Assembly (NCBI GenBank): GCA_965220615.1
Contig: CBDCQL010000002.1
Location: 2,294,001-2,358,000 of the forward strand
Length of the DNA: 64,000 nucleotides
From: JAGWBD01 sp965220615
Lineage (GTDB): Bacteria > Chloroflexota > Anaerolineae > Aggregatilineales > Phototrophicaceae
Direction of reading: 5' to 3'
The position numbers and the translations under genes are program-made. The notes under the pieces were generated by a model. The model did no database searches. It saw nothing but the letters and a program-made list of their open reading frames with translations, and had not been told where the DNA came from. Of this stretch, positions 27,248 to 37,538 are shown piece by piece. The stretch's first letter is position 1. Each line of letters opens with the position of its first letter.

Positions 27248-29052
27248 AGGACTGGCAAATCGTCCTGCAGCTGATCCGCTTCCGGCCCGGCCTCTTCGGC
27301 ATCACGATCCTCTTTGCCACCCTTGGCCAGTTGGCCCAGCAGGCGCCGGCCCTGGTGACGCGCGAATTCTTCAACGTCCTGACCGACAGCGCCCCCGTCC
27401 GCTTCGACCTGTGGGCGCTGGTGGCCCTGCTGGCCGCCTCCGGCCTGGCCGAGATCGTCGTGCGCTTCGGCGTCAGCTGGACGCGCGCGACCTTCCAGTT
27501 CACGGTCATGGCGCTGATGCGGCTGAACGTCTTCCGCCACGTGTTGAACCAGCCCGGCGCGCGCCCCATGCCCACCTCGCCCGGCGAGTCGATCAGTCGC
27601 TTCGGCGGCGACCTCGACGAGATCGGTATGTTCTTCCGCCTGCTGGAAATGCTGGTGGGCCACTGGATTGCCTCGCTGGTGGCCATCTACATCATGGTGA
27701 GCATCAACCCGCTCATCGCCGTGGTGGCCTTCACGCCCCTGCTGCTGGTGGCCCTCATCGCCAACCTGACGCATCAGCGCGTGCAGCATTACCGCCGCGT
27801 ACGCCGCCGCGCCGCCGCGCGCGTCGTGGGCTTCGTGGCCGAGACTTTCGGCGCCGCCCAGAGCGTCAAGGTGGCCGGCCGCGAAGAGCCGGTGATCCGC
27901 GAGTTTCAGCGACTGAACGAGGTCCGTCGGGTGGCCGCGCTCAAGGACCGCGTCTTTGAGGAAGTCCAGCGCTCCACCTATTACAACGCCGTCAACATCG
28001 GCACCGGCATCGTCCTGATCCTCTCCGCCAGCGCCATGCGCGACGGCAGCTTCACGCTCGGCGACTTCGCGCTCTTCGTCTTCTATCTGGAGCGCATGAC
28101 CCAGTTCATGCGCATGTTCGGCTTCTCCCTGTCGCGCTACAAGCAGATCGGCATCTCCATCGATCGCGTGGAGTGGTTGCTGGGCGGCGCGCCGCGCCAA
28201 ATCATGGTCGAGCACAACCCGGTCTGGCTGGATGGCAACCTGCCCGGCATCCCGAAGGTGTCGATCGGCGATGACGATCGCCTGCACGCGCTCGAAATCG
28301 AGGGGCTGAGCTACCAGCATCCGGGCAGCCAGAACGGCATCGACAACATCAACCTGCGCCTCGAGCGCGGCACCTTTACGGTCGTCACCGGACGCATCGG
28401 CGCCGGCAAGACCACGCTGCTACGGACCCTGCAGGGCCTTTTGCCGCCGGACCGCGGCGAAATTCGCTGGAACGGTGCACCGGTCGAGCATCTGGCGGAG
28501 TTCTTCGTTCCGCCCCACACGGCCTACACGCCCCAGGTGCCGCGGCTCTTCAGCGATCCGCTGCGCGACAATATCCTGATGGGCATTCCCGAGAAGGACG
28601 CCGACGTCCCCGAGGCCATCCGTTCGGCGGTGATGGAGCGCGATCTGAAGGAACTCGACGAAGGCCTGGACACGCTCGTCGGCCCGCGCGGCGTGCGCCT
28701 GAGCGGCGGTCAGATGCAGCGCACGGCGGCCTCGCGCATGTTTGTGCGAGAACCGGAACTGCTGATCTTCGACGACCTGTCCAGCGCCCTCGACGTGGAG
28801 ACCGAGCAGCGCCTGTGGAACCGCGTTTTCGCGCGGGATGGCGCTACCTGCCTCGCGGTGTCCCATCGCAAGGCCGCCCTGCGGCGCGCGGACCAAATCA
28901 TCGTGATGAAGGATGGACGCATCCACGCCCAGGGGCGGCTCGACGATCTGCTGCAGCACTGCAGTGAAATGCAGCGCCTGTGGGAAGGCCACTTCAGCGA
29001 GGAAGCCCGCAACGGCAACGGGGCTACCCTGCAGCCTGCCGCCACGCGCTGA
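27244..29052 (+). CDS. ABC exporter half-transporter, subunit 2
   Basis: A 602-residue partner of the preceding protein. Membrane domain at residues about 15-310, with SPGESISRFGGDLDEIGMFF as the coupling region. The nucleotide-binding domain has Walker A GRIGAGKTTLLRT, signature LSGGQMQ and Walker B LLIFDDLSSALD. Here the catalytic Glu is replaced by Asp, and the switch His is in AVSHRK. One canonical and one altered ATP site is the hallmark of heterodimeric exporters such as BmrCD, TM287/288 and LmrCD. A linker of about 50 residues precedes the ATPase domain. Confidence 0.9.
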   Translation: MKDWQIVLQLIRFRPGLFGITILFATLGQLAQQAPALVTREFFNVLTDSAPVRFDLWALVALLAASGLAEIVVRFGVSWTRATFQFTVMALMRLNVFRHVLNQPGARPMPTSPGESISRFGGDLDEIGMFFRLLEMLVGHWIASLVAIYIMVSINPLIAVVAFTPLLLVALIANLTHQRVQHYRRVRRRAAARVVGFVAETFGAAQSVKVAGREEPVIREFQRLNEVRRVAALKDRVFEEVQRSTYYNAVNIGTGIVLILSASAMRDGSFTLGDFALFVFYLERMTQFMRMFGFSLSRYKQIGISIDRVEWLLGGAPRQIMVEHNPVWLDGNLPGIPKVSIGDDDRLHALEIEGLSYQHPGSQNGIDNINLRLERGTFTVVTGRIGAGKTTLLRTLQGLLPPDRGEIRWNGAPVEHLAEFFVPPHTAYTPQVPRLFSDPLRDNILMGIPEKDADVPEAIRSAVMERDLKELDEGLDTLVGPRGVRLSGGQMQRTAASRMFVREPELLIFDDLSSALDVETEQRLWNRVFARDGATCLAVSHRKAALRRADQIIVMKDGRIHAQGRLDDLLQHCSEMQRLWEGHFSEEARNGNGATLQPAATR

Positions 29053-29060
29053 AGTCTGAT

Positions 29061-29875
<815 letters not shown>

Positions 29876-29879
<4 letters not shown>

Positions 29880-31333
29880 GCGGTCCTTCGCGCCCTGGCG
29901 CTGAAACGGTTACGCAGAATGATCGCGCTGGCGTTGAGCGACAGCAACAATACCAACAACACGATAATCGTGGCGGCGGCGACGTCCTGAAAGCCCTCGC
30001 GCGGGTCCGCCGTCCAGCGATAGATCTGAATCGGCAACACGGTGAAGCGCGAGAAGGGACTGTCGGGATCGATGAAGATGGTCGTGGCCGCGCCCACCAC
30101 CACCAGCGGCGCGGTCTCCCCGATGGCGCGCGAGACCGACAGGATGACGCCGGTCAGCATGCCGGGCAGGGCCACCGGCAGCACCTGTCCCGAGATCGTC
30201 TGCAAACGCGTCGCGCCCAGCGCGTAACTGCCCTCGCGCAGCGTTTGGGGCACGGCGCGGATGGCTTCCTGGGCATTGATGATGATGATCGGCAGGATCA
30301 GCAGCGCCATCGTCAGGCCGGCGGACAGGACGGTGCGCCCGTCCGTGCCTTCCATCCCCGCCAGACGTCCGCTGGTCAGGGGTTCCATGGCCCGCACGAA
30401 CACCGCCAGACCGAGAATGCCGTAAATGATGGAGGGCACGCCGGCCAGGTTGCGGATGTTGGTCTCAATGAAGCCGTTGAGCAGACGCAACAAGCGGTGG
30501 TTGTTGGCGTCGCGCGCGTACTCCTCCAGATAGATGGCCGCGCCCAGCCCCAGCGGCAGGGACACGCCGATGGCGATCACCAGCATCCAGAGCGTGCCCA
30601 GCAGGGCCACGCGGATGCCGCTGGTCAACGCCTGGCTGGAGCCGGGCGTGCGCAAAAAGTCGGCGTTCAACCAGGAGCGGAATTCAAGCGTCGCCTGCGG
30701 GAAGTCCCTCGCCGCCCGGGCCTGGATCTCGTCCTGGCGCGTCAGCGAGTCGATCAGGTTCCAGCTTTCCAGCAACTCAATTTGTACGACGTCGGTATAG
30801 ACCAGTTCCAGCAGGCGACCTTGCTCGACGTTGTCGCCCAGCAGCAAGGCGAGGTCCGCCCTGGCTCTGGCGTCCCGTTCGCTGCGCTCCACGTCCGGCA
30901 GACGCAGGTCAAACAGGGTGCGGTCGGCCCACTCCTGCGGGAATTTCTGGCCGTCGATCAGGGCCTGGCCCACGGTCAGGTTGCGCAGCGCGGAAGGCGG
31001 CAGGGCTGTCCGGGCGACCTCGTCAAGGAAGAGCGTGAAAAGGCGATCGGTGCTGACGTAGTGACGTCCGTCCTCGTCCAGATAGTCACGGGCGAGGGCG
31101 GCCAGTTCACCTGCGCTCTGCTGATCAAGGCTGCGGTCGTCGTCACTGACCAGGCTGGCGGGGTCGACGACGTTGACGACCGCGACGGTGCCGAAGGCGT
31201 CATCCACGATCTTGAGCAGCAGAATGACAAGGGCCAGGGCCGCCAGCCCGACGCAGGCCTGATAGACGCGCGACCAGACGCGACCGATACGCCGGCGTCG
31301 CGTGAGACTGGTCTGTTCCCCCAGGGCGGCCAT
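29876..31333 (-). CDS. pstA: Phosphate ABC transporter permease PstA with large extra-membrane insertion
   Basis: A 485-residue permease; typical PstA is about 280-300. After the first helix (residues about 24-47) there is a soluble insertion of about 190 residues (from VDDAFGTVAVVNVVDP to about FLRTPGSSQALTSG). The standard core follows: IEEYARD-like coupling region, NLAGVPSIIYGILGL, and the EAA-type loop EAIRAVPQTLREGSYALGA. The insertion is likely extracytoplasmic, placed to meet the binding protein. ATG 31333 starts one base after the pstC stop and has GAGGCGAG upstream; the GTG at 31348 is a weaker alternative. Confidence 0.9.
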
Positions 31334-31334
31334 T

Positions 31335-32810
31335 TCAGCTCGCCTCACGATATCGACGCGTAATCGCGCCGCTGACGATGTTGAAAGCCAGAGTCAGCAG
31401 GAAGAGCAGCAGGCCAATGGCGAAGAGGCTGTTGTAATCGATGGTGTTGTAGCTGATGTCGCCGCCGGAGATGCGCACGATGTGCCCCGTCATCGTCTCC
31501 GCCCCTTCCAGAGGGTTGAAGGTGAAGTTGGGGCCGGCGCCCGCCGCCAGCGCCACGATCATGGTCTCACCTACCGCGCGCGAGATACCCAGCAGGAAGG
31601 CCGCCATGATGCCCGAGACGGCCGCCGGCAACACCGCGCGCCGGATGGTCTCCTGGCGCGTGGCGCCCAGGGCGTAGGAAGCCTCGCGCAGGGCCCGCGG
31701 CACCGCGCCCAGCGCGTCCTCACTGATGGAAGCGATGGTCGGCACGATCATGATGCCCATCACCAGCCCCGCCGACAGGGTGTTGAACTGCTTCACTTCG
31801 GGCCCGATGATCTGCTGCAGGAGCGGCGTCATCCAGGTGAGGGCGAAGTAGCCAAAGACCACCGTCGGCACACCCACCAGCAATTCCAGCACGGGTTTGA
31901 CGAGGGAGCGGACGCGGGTGCTGGCGAATTCGCTGAGGTAAATCGCCACGCCCAGGCCGAGGGGCAGCGCCGTCAGCAGCGCGAAGAAGGTCGTCATCAG
32001 CGTGGCGTTCAGCAGCGGCCAGATTCCCAAATGCCCCAGTTGCGGGTTCCAGCGCGTACCGGTCAGAAATTCACCCAGGGTGACGGCGGCCGGGCTGAAC
32101 AGGGGCAGGCCGGCGCTGTGGCGGGCGGGGTTGCTGCCATCCTCGCCGCGGCGCACGGTCAGCGTGTCGCTCTCCGGCTGGATCAGCAGGACGTGCATCA
32201 CCTCCTCGTCGGCCCGGATCAGGTCATCGACCTGAAACGCGGCGGCCGCGCCTTGCGACAGTTGAATCACTGTATCGTCGGCCGTGATGTCCGCGCCCAG
32301 CAGCACCGTGCGTTCGTTGTGTACGAACAGCGCCATATCGACTGGATGCGCCAGCGCCCGCGTGCCGTTGGCGCCGCGCTCCACTTCCAGGCCCTCGCGG
32401 CTGGCCGCCACCACTCTCATCTGCTCGTCGCCCAGTTCAATCAACTGGCCCTCTCTGAAGGGCAACGTGGCCCGTTCATCGAGGTTGAGCGTCACGTACC
32501 GGTCCTGCGCGTCCATGGCCGCGGCGAGGGACACGTCCTGCCCCAGGTTGACGACCACCGCGCGCTCCACCCGGTCGTATTTGACCTGCTGCCAGGAGCG
32601 CTGGCTGAAGAAGAGCAACGAGTTCTCCCCCAGGGTGACGAGGATGCCGATGGTGGAAAGAATGGAGACCAGCCCGCAGAGCAGGAGCAGCAGGCGGACG
32701 ATGGCTTCGACCGGCCGCGCCCGTCGCCTGAGGCTGCGGCTGCGCAGCGCGCGTTCCAGCGTGGCCGCCTTCCCGGCCCCCGGACGTTGCACCGCCTGAA
32801 CTTGCGCCAT
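31335..32810 (-). CDS. pstC: Phosphate ABC transporter permease PstC with duplicated insertion domain
   Basis: A 491-residue permease; typical PstC is about 300-330. TM1 lies near residues 38-62. An inserted region of about 170 residues follows and contains two related units: about 106-162 (ELGDEQMRVVAASREGLEVE, RGANGTRALAH) and about 174-231 (IRADEEVMHVLLIQPE, RRGEDGSNPARH). Each has a mixed beta pattern ending in an RG-x-x-G-x-x-A-x-H loop. The permease core then resumes with GIWPLLNATLMTTFFALLTA, VGVPTVVFGYFAL and the EAA loop EDALGAVPRALREASYALGA. The two-fold insert is not part of ordinary PstC and probably lies outside the membrane. Confidence 0.92.
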   Translation of the reverse strand: MAQVQAVQRPGAGKAATLERALRSRSLRRRARPVEAIVRLLLLLCGLVSILSTIGILVTLGENSLLFFSQRSWQQVKYDRVERAVVVNLGQDVSLAAAMDAQDRYVTLNLDERATLPFREGQLIELGDEQMRVVAASREGLEVERGANGTRALAHPVDMALFVHNERTVLLGADITADDTVIQLSQGAAAAFQVDDLIRADEEVMHVLLIQPESDTLTVRRGEDGSNPARHSAGLPLFSPAAVTLGEFLTGTRWNPQLGHLGIWPLLNATLMTTFFALLTALPLGLGVAIYLSEFASTRVRSLVKPVLELLVGVPTVVFGYFALTWMTPLLQQIIGPEVKQFNTLSAGLVMGIMIVPTIASISEDALGAVPRALREASYALGATRQETIRRAVLPAAVSGIMAAFLLGISRAVGETMIVALAAGAGPNFTFNPLEGAETMTGHIVRISGGDISYNTIDYNSLFAIGLLLFLLTLAFNIVSGAITRRYREAS

Positions 32811-32884
32811 ATTTTCCTGCCTGACAGTCGGGAATCACCAGCGCGGCAGTATAGCCGACGGCAGGTTAAGGAACGGGCCGGTTG

Positions 32885-32901
32885 TGTTAAATCCTGATTA
32901 A
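32885..32901 (-). promoter_or_regulatory. Candidate phosphate-regulator (Pho) box upstream of pstC
   Basis: On the minus strand TTAATC and TTAACA start exactly 11 bp apart, the spacing and core of PhoP-type direct repeats known in Bacillus (TTAACA repeats). The CTTAATC heptamer recurs upstream of pstS. Whether this organism's PhoB/PhoP uses this motif is not known. Confidence 0.35.
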
Positions 32902-33032
32902 GTCGGGGGCGGCGAGACGATCCGCAACGGTCGCCGGACCGGCACATGAAGAAAACGTTTTGCCAGGCGGTCAGCTTTTGCCTTTCACAACGCTATACTC
33001 CCCGGCGGACAGCGATTGATTGAGAGGCCGGC

Positions 33033-34637
33033 ATGGCGGAATACTTCTTCGATTCGCGCGATGACTTCCACTACGACAACAGCGGCTACTACGGCTACAT
33101 CGTCTTCAATGGCGATGAAAGAACGTTGAACGGGCTGCGCAATGCGCTGGGCCAGGGACCGAGGTCCCATGGACTGGGCTGGTACCGCTATGGCAAGAGC
33201 TTTCGCCCCGCCAACGATGGCAGGATGTACGACTGGTACATCCGCCTGCACAGCGGCGGCAACGACAAGCCGCCCGCGAAGACCGTCGACGATTTCCTTC
33301 GCCGCTTCCTGCAACCGGCGAAGGCTCCCGCGCCATCCGCGCCTGCCCGGCGTCCGAGTGAACCCCTCACCCGGGACTTGCAACGCTTACAGTCTGACAT
33401 TGCCCGGGAGAGAGCCGCCCACCAGGAAGCCTTCGGCGCCCAGCAGCGTCTGGCCACCTTGCTCGGCAGCCTGCAAGGCATCGACACACGCATCAGTGAC
33501 GATCTGGAACAGCTGCGTCTGGACTTGCAGGATATCGCCGATACCTGGCGCGCGGACAACTGGAGCGACCTGAACCTGGGGTCGATTATCCACGCCCTCG
33601 ATTCGGTCAACGAACGCCTCACCCGGGACCTGACCCGTCTGCAACGGGACTACAGCGATATCGCCAGCGCCCATGCCGATACCCTGGTTGCCCAGGATGA
33701 ACTGGCCCAGGTGCTGGAGCGCATCAAGGACCATGACCGTCACATCAGCGAGGATCTGGCGCGTTTGCAACAGGACGTCCAACGCATAGCGGAGCGGGAG
33801 AGTGCTGACCGCGCGGGCGAGGGACAGGAGGTCTTGCTGACGCGCTTCACTGCCATGGAGCAACGTCTGGGCGAGCGCATCAGTGAGTTGGAAATCGCTG
33901 TGAAGACCGGCACGGCTGCCCAGGCAACGCTTGAGGAGATGAGAGTGCGCCTTGAAACAGCCGAAGAGGCGAAAGAAAGTGCCGAGCAAGCGCAAGTCGA
34001 GGCTGAAACCGCTTTGGATGGGATGCAGGCAGAACTGGCTGCCGTGCAGGCAGAGAGCCCGGGTGACCAGTACTGGCATGAGAGATTCAACGAGTCGGAA
34101 AACCTGAACCGAAAGCTGAACAAGGACAACAAGACTCTGGACAAGGAAAACAAAAGACTTCAACGGGACCTGAGGAAAACAGCCGGAGAACGGGACAACT
34201 ATTCCAGGCAGTTTCTTGAGGCGAGCAAAAAAATCGGCGAAATGGAAAAGAACGCTTCACAGGAAACACCGGAGCCCTTCCCGTTGTCTGCCAATCGGCG
34301 AATGAAAACGGGCGACCTGGAAAACATCCTCGAAGGAGCATTCCCCAACCTGGTCCTGGCTCGAGATTCCCTGGATACACTCCATCACGAAATACAGAAC
34401 TACCGACCTGTGTTTCAACGTCTCAGCCAGATCGTAAATGTCCCGGAGTACAACGGCAGAAACTCGCTCAAGGGGAAGAGCAAGTGGCGGGAAGACACAA
34501 TTGGCAAGAGATGGCGTGTCTACTTTTGCAAGGAATCCATGCCTGGCAACAAGTTTGTCGTCTACCTGGGAGACAAGAACCACCAAAACGATGACATTGC
34601 ATGGCTGTTCAGCAACCCGCCCGAGTCCTGTCTCTAG
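33033..34637 (+). CDS. Coiled-coil protein with four 42-residue repeats and RelE-like tail
   Basis: A 534-residue soluble protein of no family I recognise. An aromatic N-terminal domain (residues 1-80: MAEYFFDSRDDFHYDNSGYY, LGWYRYGKSFRP) looks globular. Then a motif of the form (L/I)(T/S)xDLxxLxxDxxxIA begins at residues 112, 154, 196 and 238, an exact 42-residue period. A long charged coiled coil runs to about 430. The C-terminal 95 residues (from NLVLARDSLDTLHH) end in KRWRVYFCKESMPGNKFVVY and LGDKNHQNDDIAWL, which resembles the final strands of RelE/HigB-type toxins. It interrupts the pst locus on the opposite strand; its 3' half is lower in GC. Confidence 0.62.
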   Translation: MAEYFFDSRDDFHYDNSGYYGYIVFNGDERTLNGLRNALGQGPRSHGLGWYRYGKSFRPANDGRMYDWYIRLHSGGNDKPPAKTVDDFLRRFLQPAKAPAPSAPARRPSEPLTRDLQRLQSDIARERAAHQEAFGAQQRLATLLGSLQGIDTRISDDLEQLRLDLQDIADTWRADNWSDLNLGSIIHALDSVNERLTRDLTRLQRDYSDIASAHADTLVAQDELAQVLERIKDHDRHISEDLARLQQDVQRIAERESADRAGEGQEVLLTRFTAMEQRLGERISELEIAVKTGTAAQATLEEMRVRLETAEEAKESAEQAQVEAETALDGMQAELAAVQAESPGDQYWHERFNESENLNRKLNKDNKTLDKENKRLQRDLRKTAGERDNYSRQFLEASKKIGEMEKNASQETPEPFPLSANRRMKTGDLENILEGAFPNLVLARDSLDTLHHEIQNYRPVFQRLSQIVNVPEYNGRNSLKGKSKWREDTIGKRWRVYFCKESMPGNKFVVYLGDKNHQNDDIAWLFSNPPESCL

Positions 34638-34722
34638 CATTTGCTGGATTCATCTGACTTAACACAAAACAGAGCGGCGGAATTTCCCCGCCGCCCACGA
34701 TGTCTCGCGCTGATCCTGCCGC

Positions 34723-35970
34723 TCAGCCGCCGGTGGCCGCCGCCACCAGCAGGCGCGCGACGTTCAGACCGGCCGCGTCCGCCGGGAAGTAGCCGGCCGC
34801 CTCAACCTCGTCATTGACGACGGTCAGGTAGTAGGTCAGGAAGTCGCCGACCTGCGGCTTTTCACTGATGATCTCCGGCGCCGCGTACATGAAGAGCGGG
34901 CGCGCCAGCGGGTAGCTGCCGTCGTCCACGCTGCTGCCGGCCGGGACCACGTCCTCAATCGGGACCGCGTTCAGGATCTCGCTGTTGGCCTCGTAGTAAG
35001 CGTAGCCGAAGAAGCCCACGGCGTAGGGGTTGCCCGAGACGCCGTTCACCAGCACGTTGTCGTCCTCGCTCAGGCTGGTGCGCGCGGCATCCAGAATCGG
35101 CGCCTGGTCCTTGTCGAAGACCTCTTCCACGAAGTAGTCGAAGGTGCCGCTGTCCGTGCCCGGGATGAAGCGCTCGATCGGTTCAGCGGGCCAGTCCGCG
35201 TTGACGTCCTGCCAGGTGTCGGCCGTGCTGAAGAGACGGGCCAGTTCCTCAAGGGTCAGGCTGTCGGCGAAGTCATTGGCCCTGTTGACGACCACGGCCA
35301 GGGCGTCCGTGCCCACGCGGATGGGGAAGACGCTGCGGCCGATGGCGTGGCAGTTCTCCACCTCGGCATCCTTGATCGGGCGGCTGGCATTGGAGATGTC
35401 GGTCACGCCCTCGGCGCAGAAGCGCTCGAAGCCGGCGCCCGAGCCAATGCTGTCGACGGTGATGTTGCCCGCGTAGCCTTCGTCACGGAAGCGCGTGGCG
35501 ATGGCGTCGCTGAGCGGGAACACGGTCGAGCTGCCGGCGGCGATGATGTCACCGTCCACGAAGGAGGGGATCACCTCGGCCAGTTCGATCTCGGGCAGCA
35601 AAACGGCGTCAATCAGTTGCAGCGTGCCGTTGTCGGCTTCCACCGGGTCACCGACGGCGTTGGCGCCCACCATGTCGCCGGCCAGATGTTCGCCGATCAC
35701 CGTGGCCAGCTGATCGGGATTGTCCAGCAGCCAGTTCACCGCAAGGTCCGGCAGGGCCGCGAAGGCCTCGTTGACCGGCGCGTAAAGGGCCAGGGGACCT
35801 TCTGCGGCCAGGGCGTCGCCCAGTCCGGCCGCGTCAACCAGCGATTGCAGCGTGGTCAACTCCTCGTTTTCGGCCACCAGTGCGGCCAGTGAGTGGCCGT
35901 CCGCCTGAACGATCGCGAATGGCAGGGCCAGTACGGCGATCAGAAACAGGATGTTGCGGACTCTCATCAT
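34723..35970 (-). CDS. pstS: Fasciclin (FAS1) domain-phosphate-binding protein fusion, copy 1
   Basis: A 415-residue exported protein. Signal peptide MMRVRNILFLIAVLALPFAI, with no lipobox. Residues about 28-125 are a FAS1 domain: TTLQSLVDAAGLGDAL, GPLALYAPVNEAFAALPD, TLQLIDAVLLP. Residues about 140-410 are PstS: IIAAGSSTVFPLSDAIATRF, DSIGSGAGFERFC, ISNASRPI, IPGTDSGTFDYFVEEVF and GNPYAVGFFGYAYY. PstS hands phosphate to PstCA. FAS1 domains normally mediate adhesion, so the fusion suggests anchoring to the cell surface. AGGGAGCGCAAGAAG precedes the ATG. Confidence 0.9.
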   Translation of the reverse strand: MMRVRNILFLIAVLALPFAIVQADGHSLAALVAENEELTTLQSLVDAAGLGDALAAEGPLALYAPVNEAFAALPDLAVNWLLDNPDQLATVIGEHLAGDMVGANAVGDPVEADNGTLQLIDAVLLPEIELAEVIPSFVDGDIIAAGSSTVFPLSDAIATRFRDEGYAGNITVDSIGSGAGFERFCAEGVTDISNASRPIKDAEVENCHAIGRSVFPIRVGTDALAVVVNRANDFADSLTLEELARLFSTADTWQDVNADWPAEPIERFIPGTDSGTFDYFVEEVFDKDQAPILDAARTSLSEDDNVLVNGVSGNPYAVGFFGYAYYEANSEILNAVPIEDVVPAGSSVDDGSYPLARPLFMYAAPEIISEKPQVGDFLTYYLTVVNDEVEAAGYFPADAAGLNVARLLVAAATGG

Positions 35971-36029
35971 CTTCTTGCGCTCCCTGTGACAGATATTCTT
36001 CGTCCAGGAGCCATGCTGGCATGGGAGTT

Positions 36030-36077
36030 TTAAGTGCAGGCTGCCCGCAGATTAAGAGTCGTCAGGGCGTTCCTTAA
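36030..36077 (-). promoter_or_regulatory. Candidate Pho-box cluster upstream of pstS copy 1
   Basis: TTAA cores begin at 36030, 36052 and 36074, each exactly 22 bp apart (two helical turns), within the 143-bp gap before pstS copy 1. On the minus strand they read GTTAAGG, CTTAATC and CTTAAAA. CTTAATC is shared with the candidate site upstream of pstC. Confidence 0.3.
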
Positions 36078-36113
36078 CTTCAGGATAATCCCGACCCGTT
36101 GACGCCCGTCAGT

Positions 36114-37403
36114 TCAGTTCCTGATGGCCGCCTTCAGAATAAGGCGCGAGCGATTGAGCACCTGCGCATCCGCCGGAAAGTAGCCGGCCTTCTCGATTTC
36201 CTCGTCAACCACCGTGAGGTAGTAGCTCAGGAACTCGCCGACCTGCGGCCGCTGAGCGATGACCCCGGGCGCGGAATAGAGCAGGAGCGGACGCGCCAGG
36301 GGATAGCTGCCATCCGACACCCTGTCGGCCTGCGGGGACACGCCCTCGATCGCGACCGCCTTCAGACGGTGGCGGTTGGCCTTGTAGGCCGCATAGCCCA
36401 GGAAGCCGACGGCGTAGGGGTTGCCCGCCACGCCATGCGCCAGCACGTTGAAATTGCCGCTCACGTTGCTGCGCGCTGCGCCCAGGACGGGTCCCTGGTC
36501 CCGGTCGAAGAGCGCCTCCACAAAGAAATCGAAACTGCCGCTGTCATTGCCCGGGATGAAGCGTTCCACCGCCTGCGCCGGCCAGGCCGGGTCGACGTCC
36601 TGCCAGGTGTCCGCCGTGCTGAAGAGACGCGCCAGTTGCGTCAGGCTCAGGTCATCGGCGAAATGGTTGCCGCTGTTGACGACCACGACCAGCAGGTCCG
36701 TGCCCACCTGCAGCGGGAATGGCTCGCGACCGATGGCCTGACACCTCTTCCGCTCGGTATCCGTGACGGGCCGGCTGGCATTGGCGACGTCGGTGATGCC
36801 CTCCGTACAAAAGCGCTCGAAGCCGGCGCCCGTGCCGATGCTGTAGACGCTGACGTTTCCGCCGCGATAGCCCTCACGGCGAAAGCGCGCGGCAATCACT
36901 TCGCTGATCAAAAAGACGGTCGAACTGCCGGCGCTGATGATATTGCCCTCCACAAAGGCGGGGACGACCGCCTCCAGTTCCTGGGGCGGCAGCAACACGC
37001 GATCGATCGCGCGCAGTACGCCATTCCCTGCGTTGAGGTCGGGGACGATGATCCAGGCGTCTTCGACTCTCTGGCTGCGCGCGTCTGTCGCGACGTTTCC
37101 CGGTTCCCGCGCCTCGACGTGAAAGCGCAACAACTCGCCCAAAGCCGCCGGATGCTCCAGCAGCCATGCCGGCACGAAGGCCGGCAAATCGGCGAAGGCC
37201 TCGTTCTCCGGCGCGTACAGGGTCATGGGCCCTTCGCCCGCCAGCAGGTCCAGCAGCCCTGCCTCACCGGCCAGCAGGTGGAAGGTGGAGAAGCGTTCGT
37301 CGCCGGCGAGCAGGTCCGCCAGGCTTGCCTCCCGGGCCTGCAAGCTTGCCAGCGGCAGCGTCAGCACGAAGACCAGAAAGAGGAGTCGTCCGCGTCTCCT
37401 CAA
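36114..37403 (-). CDS. pstS: Fasciclin (FAS1) domain-phosphate-binding protein fusion, copy 2
   Basis: A 429-residue paralogue of the preceding gene with the same order of parts: signal peptide (RRRGRLLFLVFVLTLPLASL), FAS1 domain (FSTFHLLAGEAGLLDLLAG, MTLYAPENEAFADLP, GVLRAIDRVLLP), then PstS (IISAGSSTVFLISEVIAARF, YSIGTGAGFERFC, VANASRPV, IPGNDSGSFDFFVEALF). The start is chosen as TTG 37403, 9 bp after GGGAG, directly before the basic n-region. ATG 37493 would add 30 residues ahead of the signal. Longer forms would run into nadK on the other strand and are rejected. Two such fusions in tandem imply duplication of the whole fused gene. Confidence 0.88.
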   Translation of the reverse strand: MRRRGRLLFLVFVLTLPLASLQAREASLADLLAGDERFSTFHLLAGEAGLLDLLAGEGPMTLYAPENEAFADLPAFVPAWLLEHPAALGELLRFHVEAREPGNVATDARSQRVEDAWIIVPDLNAGNGVLRAIDRVLLPPQELEAVVPAFVEGNIISAGSSTVFLISEVIAARFRREGYRGGNVSVYSIGTGAGFERFCTEGITDVANASRPVTDTERKRCQAIGREPFPLQVGTDLLVVVVNSGNHFADDLSLTQLARLFSTADTWQDVDPAWPAQAVERFIPGNDSGSFDFFVEALFDRDQGPVLGAARSNVSGNFNVLAHGVAGNPYAVGFLGYAAYKANRHRLKAVAIEGVSPQADRVSDGSYPLARPLLLYSAPGVIAQRPQVGEFLSYYLTVVDEEIEKAGYFPADAQVLNRSRLILKAAIRN

Positions 37404-37538
37404 GACCCGGTTCTCCCGCCGCCCTGCAGCCTGCACCGCGCCAGGGTGTGTGACGGCGTCATTTGCGGCGTCCTGACCGAGCAATGGCGACATCCAGTCA
37501 TGGCAGGCATCAGCATAGCATGGCGGGTCGGCGCGGGA

